From positions 1 through 17,723 of the forward strand of contig CAIWRE010000079.1 of assembly GCA_903914985.1 (NCBI GenBank): a stretch of 17,723 bases of DNA, read 5' to 3'. Under the pieces are notes generated by a model. The model was not told the DNA's origin. It ran no database searches and was given only the letters and a program-made list of their open reading frames with translations. Each line of letters starts with the position of its first letter. The first letter of the stretch is position 1. This document shows, piece after piece, positions 13,768 to 17,723 of the stretch. A program made the position numbers and the translations under genes. The DNA is from an uncultured beta proteobacterium. GTDB taxonomy: Bacteria; Pseudomonadota; Gammaproteobacteria; Burkholderiales; Burkholderiaceae_C.

Positions 13768-14717
13768 GCAAAGAACACAGACAAAAAGCGGCGGCACCAG
13801 CACCCAAGCGCGGCGTGGGCCATACACCTGGCGCGCTGAGCGACGATGTGCGCAATGCCATCCGCCCCGGCCAGTCCGTGGAATTGCTCAAAGAGTTGCA
13901 CATCCTGACCGCGGACGGACGGCTCAACCAAGATTCGCGGCGCAAGCTCAAACAGGTCTATCACCTCTACCAATTCATTGAAAAGCTTTTGTTGGAGTTG
14001 CCTGCGCGTACTGGCGTTGGCGGTGCAACGCTTACGGAGCTTACGGTGGCCGACCATGGCGCAGGCAAGTCTTACCTCGGATTTATTCTGTACGACCTGT
14101 TTTTCAAAGCACTCGCCACGGGCCGTATATACGGCATCGAGACCCGCGCCGAACTGGTGGAAAAGTCGCAGCAGCTGGCACAGCGCCTGGGCTTTGCCCG
14201 CATGGAGTTTTTGAACCTGAGTGTGGCGGACTCCACCACCTCGGCGCAGTTGCCATCGCAGATCGACCTGGTCACTGCCCTGCACGCTTGCGACACCGCC
14301 ACCGACGACGCCATCGCGTTCGGATTGGCCAAGCGCGCCCGCGCGTTTGCGCTGGTGCCATGCTGCCAGGCGGAAGTTGCGCGCCATTTGGGTGGAAGCA
14401 GGGCGCTCATGCTGTCACGCACGCCGCTGGCCGAACTCTGGCGCCATCCCTTGCACGCACGGGAAGTCGGCAGTCAGCTGACCAATGTGCTGCGTTGCCT
14501 GTATCTCGAGGCCATGGGCTACCAGGTCACGGTGACCGAGCTGGTGGGTTGGGAGCACAGCATGAAAAACGAGCTGATTCTGGCGCGCTACACCGGCCAT
14601 AAGAAGCGCGCCGCCGCGGAGCGTTTGAAGGCGTTGCTCCAAGAGTTTGGCCTGGAGGCCTTGCTTGACAACCGGTTTACATTGCCCGCCGACAATTCCC
14701 CTGACAACCACAGCTGA
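13764..14717 (+). CDS. SAM-dependent methyltransferase, Methyltransf_32-like
   Basis: A 317-residue class I methyltransferase. A basic, Ala/Pro-rich N-terminus is followed by a helical segment (about 35-80), then motif I TVADHGAGKSYLGFILYDL (94-112, Asp97 and the GxGK loop), the acidic strand YGIETRAELVEK (123-134, Glu for the SAM ribose), ALHACDTATDDAI (172-184), and a CC-containing strand ALVPCCQAEV (196-205). The DxGxGK, LHACD and CC combination is characteristic of the family that includes GSTCD-like and RNA-directed methyltransferases. The substrate is not deducible, though RNA is plausible. It is the last gene of the overlapping dgt-DUF1415-methyltransferase set. A 49-nt gap with no obvious terminator hairpin follows. 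Confidence 0.85.
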   Translation: MSKEHRQKAAAPAPKRGVGHTPGALSDDVRNAIRPGQSVELLKELHILTADGRLNQDSRRKLKQVYHLYQFIEKLLLELPARTGVGGATLTELTVADHGAGKSYLGFILYDLFFKALATGRIYGIETRAELVEKSQQLAQRLGFARMEFLNLSVADSTTSAQLPSQIDLVTALHACDTATDDAIAFGLAKRARAFALVPCCQAEVARHLGGSRALMLSRTPLAELWRHPLHAREVGSQLTNVLRCLYLEAMGYQVTVTELVGWEHSMKNELILARYTGHKKRAAAERLKALLQEFGLEALLDNRFTLPADNSPDNHS

Positions 14718-14755
14718 ACTTTGCGCGTTGTAAGCTGATCTCCATCCCGTCTATT

Positions 14756-14763
14756 TGAGGAAA
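14756..14763 (+). promoter_or_regulatory. Shine-Dalgarno deciding the lipoprotein start
   Basis: TGAGGAAA contains GAGG 6 nt before the ATG at 14767. It selects this ATG over the in-frame TTG at 14755, which lies within or just before the site. Confidence 0.6.
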
Positions 14764-14766
14764 TCT

Positions 14767-15234
14767 ATGAAAAAAATCATCACCTCGGTCCTAACCGTTG
14801 CAGCCATCGTCACACTGACCGCCTGTTCCACCAGCAGCCCTGATACGGTTCGCCGCAGCGACGCCCAAACCATGTCTTCCATCCAGGACGGCGTGGTGCT
14901 GTCGGTGCGCGCGGTCACGATTGATGGCAACCAAAGCGGAATCGGTGGCGTTGTTGGCGGCGCAGTGGGCGCCATTGCAGGTTCGGCGGGCAGTGGCGTG
15001 CAGCGCGAGCAAAACGTGCTCGGCGTACTGGGTGCGGTGGCCGGTGCCGCAGCGGGCAATGCAATTGAACGATTCACCACCAAAGAGGACGCGGTCGAGA
15101 TCATCGTCCAACTCAAAAATGGCGATCGTCGATCTATCGTCCAAGCTGTGGGCAGCGAAAAACTGGTACCCGGAGACAACGTGATTTTGGTCATCACCGG
15201 CGGCAAAGTGCGCGTCTCCCGCGCACCGAAGTAA
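14767..15234 (+). CDS. Glycine-zipper outer-membrane lipoprotein (SlyB/Pcp-like)
   Basis: A 155-residue lipoprotein: MKK signal peptide with lipobox LTAC (Cys20), a short polar region, then two glycine-zipper helices (about 57-75 and 84-100) with GGVVGGAVGAIAGSAGSG and LGAVAGAAAGNAIER. A C-terminal beta-rich domain includes VEIIVQLKNGDRRSIVQ and LVPGDNVILVITGGKVRVSR. This is the architecture of the Gram-negative SlyB/Pcp/17-kDa antigen family of outer-membrane lipoproteins. In E. coli SlyB has been linked to stabilising outer-membrane proteins under stress, but this protein's precise role is not shown here. It stands alone between the methyltransferase gene and the RAYT element. The start ATG is set by the GAGG site. 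The stop is followed after only 12 nt by the left RAYT repeat. Confidence 0.85.
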   Translation: MKKIITSVLTVAAIVTLTACSTSSPDTVRRSDAQTMSSIQDGVVLSVRAVTIDGNQSGIGGVVGGAVGAIAGSAGSGVQREQNVLGVLGAVAGAAAGNAIERFTTKEDAVEIIVQLKNGDRRSIVQAVGSEKLVPGDNVILVITGGKVRVSRAPK

Positions 15235-15246
15235 GCACTGAATCGG

Positions 15247-15269
15247 TTAATCGGGGTCAGATTCCAATT
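15247..15269 (+). repeat. Left inverted repeat of the RAYT element
   Basis: This arm matches the reverse complement of 16058-16080 at 22 of 23 positions. It falls between the lipoprotein stop and the transposase start codon and occupies the place where a ribosome binding site would be expected. The strand sign is arbitrary. Confidence 0.85.
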
Positions 15270-15271
15270 TC

Positions 15272-15964
15272 ATGGCACGCCTTCCCCGTTTAAGCCTTGC
15301 GGGGTTTGCCCACCACCTGATCCAGCGCGGCAACAACCGCCAGGTTGTTTTTGCCAGCGACGCGGACCGCCGCTATTTTCTGGACCTGCTGGCAGAGCAT
15401 GCCAAGCAATGGGAGGTGGCGGTGCATGCCTATGTGCTGATGGACAACCACTTCCATTTGCTGGCCACGCCTTCCACCGACGATGGCCTCGCAAAGATGA
15501 TGCAAGCAGTGGGGCGGCGTTATGTGCGTTACTTCAATGATCGCCACAAGCGTACCGGCACCTTGTGGGAGGGGCGTTTCAAGTCGTGCTTGATTGAAAG
15601 TGAGCGCTACTTGCTGGCGTGTATGGCCTACATCGACCTGAACCCCGTGCGTGCCGGCATGGTGGCGCAGCCGGGTGCCTATGACTGGTCGAGCTACGCA
15701 AACCACACGGGGGAACGCCAAGAGCCGTGGCTCACGCCGCATCCCCTGTACTGGGAACTGGGTAACACCCCATTTGCACGGGAGATGGCTTACGCCAATT
15801 TGGTGCAGTCAGGCATTGCTTCAGTGCAGCAGGCGGCCTTGACGGATGCCACCCTGCGCGGCTGGGCTTTGGGTGAGCCCGAATTTGTCGCAGATTTACA
15901 AAAGCACACGTCCCGTCGGGTCAGTAAATCGAAGGCGGGGAGGCCGCCTTTAGCTGCTAAGTAG
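15272..15964 (+). CDS. REP-associated tyrosine transposase (Y1_Tnp, IS200-like)
   Basis: A 230-residue single-domain HUH-type nuclease of the RAYT group. The N-terminus MARLPRLSLAGFAHHLIQRG is the family signature. The metal-binding HUH motif is H60-F-H62 within LMDNHFHLLA, and the putative nucleophile is Tyr120 in AYIDLNPVRAGM. The motif GRRYVRYFNDRHKRTGTLWEGRFKS (about 81-105) is also diagnostic. The motifs are intact, so it is potentially active. A basic C-terminal tail (SKSKAGRPPLAAK) may bind DNA. RAYTs cleave and join single-stranded DNA at REP-type hairpins and are usually single-copy, immobile or slowly mobile genes. No Shine-Dalgarno is visible: the sequence immediately upstream is the left repeat arm. 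It lies between the glycine-zipper lipoprotein gene and gltB, both on the same strand. Confidence 0.93.
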   Translation: MARLPRLSLAGFAHHLIQRGNNRQVVFASDADRRYFLDLLAEHAKQWEVAVHAYVLMDNHFHLLATPSTDDGLAKMMQAVGRRYVRYFNDRHKRTGTLWEGRFKSCLIESERYLLACMAYIDLNPVRAGMVAQPGAYDWSSYANHTGERQEPWLTPHPLYWELGNTPFAREMAYANLVQSGIASVQQAALTDATLRGWALGEPEFVADLQKHTSRRVSKSKAGRPPLAAK

Positions 15965-16015
15965 ACGAAATGCAGGGCTGGCGTGGTCTGAAAAGCATCG
16001 CTTCTAATCCCTTTT

Positions 16016-16034
16016 AATCTGTCCCCAATTAATT
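16016..16034 (-). repeat. Second, degenerate copy of the RAYT repeat
   Basis: AATCTGTCCCCAATTAA matches AATCTGACCCCAATTAA at 16064-16080 with one difference (T for A at 16022), 48 nt upstream and in the same orientation. It lacks the complementary first arm. Its 3' part is a perfect 10-nt palindrome, CAATTAATTG (16026-16035). Confidence 0.7.
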
Positions 16035-16055
16035 GAAGATAAATGAAAGAAATTC

Positions 16056-16080
16056 TTAATTGGAATCTGACCCCAATTAA
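16056..16080 (-). repeat. Right inverted repeat of the RAYT element, hairpin-forming
   Basis: Besides being the inverted partner of the left arm, this copy is itself a hairpin: TTAATTGG (16056-16063) pairs with CCAATTAA (16073-16080), an 8-bp stem around a 9-nt loop. There is no T-run after the stem on either strand, so it does not look like an intrinsic terminator. Confidence 0.75.
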
Positions 16081-16085
16081 ATTGC

Positions 16086-16114
16086 TTGGCACTTTTGTTG
16101 CAGTGCGGTATGCT
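16086..16114 (+). promoter_or_regulatory. Probable sigma-70 promoter of gltB
   Basis: TTGGCA (16086-16091) and TATGCT (16109-16114) are separated by exactly 17 nt, a near-consensus -35/-10 pair. Transcription would begin near 16121, leaving a leader of about 27 nt before the gltB ATG. The -35 lies 5 nt beyond the end of the right RAYT repeat. Confidence 0.65.
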
Positions 16115-16147
16115 CCCCACCCTTTTGTTCATTTTCAGGAGTGCGCC

Positions 16148-17723
16148 ATGTCCACGGCAGCCGAAATCAAGCACCTTCAAGACCACGGTTTGTATGCATC
16201 GAGCCAGGAGCACGATGCCTGTGGCGTGGGCTTTGTGGCCCATATCCGGGGTGAAAAGAGCCACAGCATCGTGGCCAATGCGCTCAAGATTTTGGAAAAC
16301 CTGGACCACCGGGGCGCAGTCGGTGCCGACAAGCTCATGGGTGACGGCGCCGGTATCCTGATTCAATTGCCCGACGCCCTGTACCGTGAGGAAATGGCCC
16401 GCGCCGGTGTGGCGCCCGACGGCTCAATCGGTGTGGCACTGCCTGCCGCCGGGGAATACGGGGTGGGCATGATCTTTTTGCCCAAAGAGCACGCCTCCCG
16501 TCTGGCCTGCGAGCAAGAAATGGAGCGCGCGATCAAAGCCGAAGGCCAGGTCTTGCTGGGCTGGCGCGATGTGCCGGTCAATGTCGACATGCCCATGTCG
16601 CCCACGGTGCGCCAAAAAGAACCCATCATCCGCCAGGTGTTCATCGGCCGCGGCAATGACGTGATTGTGCAAGACGCGCTGGAGCGCAAGCTGTATGTGA
16701 TTCGCAAGACGGCCAGCGCCGCGATTCAGCACCTCAACCTCAAGCACAGCAAGGAATACTACGTTCCGAGCATGTCCAGCCGCACCGTGATTTACAAGGG
16801 GCTGCTGCTGGCAGACCAGGTCGGTACCTATTTCTACGACCTGCAAGACCCGCGTTGTGTGTCGGCTCTGGGACTGGTGCACCAGCGCTTTTCCACCAAC
16901 ACCTTCCCCGAGTGGCCGCTGGCCCACCCCTACCGCTATGTGGCGCACAACGGTGAAATCAACACCGTCAAGGGCAACTACAACTGGATGAAGGCGCGCG
17001 AAGGCGTGATGTCCTCGCCCGTGCTGGCTGCAGACCTCAAAAAGCTCTACCCCATCAGCTTCGCCGACCAGTCCGACACCGCGACCTTCGACAACTGCCT
17101 GGAACTGCTGACCATGGCGGGCTACCCGATTAGCCAGGCCATGATGATGATGATTCCCGAACCCTGGGAAAACCACACGACCATGGACGAGCGCCGCCGC
17201 GCGTTCTACGAATACCACGCAGCCATGTTGGAGCCGTGGGACGGCCCGGCGTCCATCGTATTTACCGACGGCCGCCAAATTGGTGCCACCCTGGACCGCA
17301 ACGGTCTGCGCCCCTCGCGCTACTGCATTACCGACGATGATCTGGTCATCATGGGATCGGAATCGGGCGTGCTGCCTGTGCCGGAAAACAAAATCGTGCG
17401 CAAATGGCGTTTGCAGCCCGGCAAGATGTTCCTGATCGACCTGGAGCAGGGCCGCATGATTGACGACGAGGAACTCAAGTCGGGTCTGGCCAACAGCAAG
17501 CCCTACAAGCAGTGGATCGACAACCTGCGCATCAAGCTCGACGACGTGGCGAGCGCTGGCGATGCCCACGATGCAGCAGGCGCCACCTTGCTGGACCGCC
17601 AGCAGGCCTTTGGCTTCACGCAAGAAGACTTGAAGTTCTTGATCGCCCCCATGGCGGCCAACGGTGAAGAGGCCCTGGGTTCCATGGGCAACGACAGCCC
17701 CTTGGCCGTGTTGTCGGAAAAAA
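16148..17723 (+). CDS. gltB: Glutamate synthase (NADPH) large subunit, N-terminal part (runs off right edge)
   Basis: The first 525 codons of the large GOGAT subunit, open to the window end. The enzyme converts 2-oxoglutarate plus glutamine to two glutamates with NADPH and works with GltD in ammonia assimilation. The ATG at 16148 has AGGAG (16137-16141) 6 nt upstream. A 24-residue propeptide precedes the catalytic N-terminal nucleophile Cys25 in EHDACGVGF. The class II glutamine amidotransferase domain follows, with LDHRGAVGADKLMGDGAG, LVHQRFSTNTFPEWPLAHPY (about 243-262), HNGEINTVKGNYNWM (about 267) and LDRNGLRPSRYC. The FMN/Fe-S synthase domains would lie beyond the window. Length and motifs so far are normal. 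Confidence 0.97.
   Translation, partial: MSTAAEIKHLQDHGLYASSQEHDACGVGFVAHIRGEKSHSIVANALKILENLDHRGAVGADKLMGDGAGILIQLPDALYREEMARAGVAPDGSIGVALPAAGEYGVGMIFLPKEHASRLACEQEMERAIKAEGQVLLGWRDVPVNVDMPMSPTVRQKEPIIRQVFIGRGNDVIVQDALERKLYVIRKTASAAIQHLNLKHSKEYYVPSMSSRTVIYKGLLLADQVGTYFYDLQDPRCVSALGLVHQRFSTNTFPEWPLAHPYRYVAHNGEINTVKGNYNWMKAREGVMSSPVLAADLKKLYPISFADQSDTATFDNCLELLTMAGYPISQAMMMMIPEPWENHTTMDERRRAFYEYHAAMLEPWDGPASIVFTDGRQIGATLDRNGLRPSRYCITDDDLVIMGSESGVLPVPENKIVRKWRLQPGKMFLIDLEQGRMIDDEELKSGLANSKPYKQWIDNLRIKLDDVASAGDAHDAAGATLLDRQQAFGFTQEDLKFLIAPMAANGEEALGSMGNDSPLAVLSEK

Larger units (their letters stand above)
15247..16080 (+). mobile_element. RAYT element: IS200-like transposase gene with flanking inverted repeats
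   Basis: One transposase gene is bracketed by inverted copies of a repeat at 15247-15269 and 16058-16080. The arms are 23 nt with a single mismatch (C at 15252 opposite T in the reverse complement). The inner 17 bases, GGGGTCAGATTCCAATT, are identical. A further degenerate copy lies at 16016-16034 in the same orientation as the right arm. The left arm stops 2 nt before the transposase ATG. The limits given are those of the repeats; true element ends and any target duplication cannot be fixed without a comparison with an empty site. Confidence 0.7.

Noticed and set aside
14665..14696. TTGACA plus GACAAT as a promoter for the glycine-zipper lipoprotein gene
   Set aside because: The spacing is 20 nt, too long for a sigma-70 promoter, and the pair lies inside the methyltransferase coding region.
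16056..16080. Hairpin as an intrinsic terminator of the RAYT gene
   Set aside because: No T-run follows the stem on either strand, and the stem is AT-rich. It is better explained as the element's repeat.
16424..17623. 399-codon open frame antisense to gltB
   Set aside because: The opposite strand encodes unmistakable glutamate synthase over the same stretch. The antisense translation is low-complexity Val/Gly/His-rich, typical of a shadow.
1..17723. CRISPR array, tRNA/rRNA gene, prophage or defence system
   Set aside because: Reading both strands gave no regularly spaced repeats, no cloverleaf or rRNA-like sequence and no phage or defence genes. Apart from the RAYT, every gene is housekeeping, pilus or envelope related.

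Overview
The window looks like a chromosomal segment of a betaproteobacterium of the order Burkholderiales, most likely a Comamonadaceae member (Rhodoferax/Polaromonas-like). This is inferred from gene order (lptM-lysA divergent from cyaY; PBP1a divergent from pilMNOPQ; then aroK-aroB-dgt leading to gltB) and from protein style. It was not confirmed by any search. The segment is mostly conserved housekeeping and type IV pilus DNA. I see no CRISPR array, prophage, tRNA or rRNA. One small mobile-type gene is present.

Layout. Positions 1-295 (minus strand) hold the 5' end of lysA and, just upstream of it, the small lipoprotein gene lptM. Only 12 nt separate the lptM start codon from the divergent cyaY (frataxin-like) start codon. 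Position 634-3006 (minus) is mrcA/ponA (bifunctional PBP1a), which meets cyaY tail to tail. A roughly 220-nt AT-rich intergenic region then separates mrcA from the divergent pilMNOPQ operon (3229-8349), whose genes mostly overlap by 4 nt and encode the inner-membrane alignment complex and the outer-membrane secretin of the type IV pilus. Immediately behind pilQ is a 649-codon GTG-started lipoprotein gene with several bacterial Ig-like domains and two acidic Ca-binding-like loops. It sits where many relatives go directly from pilQ to aroK. aroK and aroB (shikimate pathway) follow, then a tightly overlapping trio: dgt-type dNTP triphosphohydrolase, DUF1415 protein and a Methyltransf_32-like methyltransferase. 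A glycine-zipper lipoprotein comes next.

The accessory patch is 15247-16083: an IS200-like REP-associated tyrosine transposase (RAYT) gene bracketed by 23-nt inverted repeats (one mismatch), with a second degenerate copy of the repeat on the right. The left repeat ends 2 nt before the transposase start codon. The right repeat ends a few bases before a good sigma-70 promoter for gltB. gltB (glutamate synthase large subunit) runs off the right edge.

No clearly new multi-gene system is visible. The observations most worth following are the pil-linked Ig-like lipoprotein and the RAYT with its repeat architecture at the gltB promoter.
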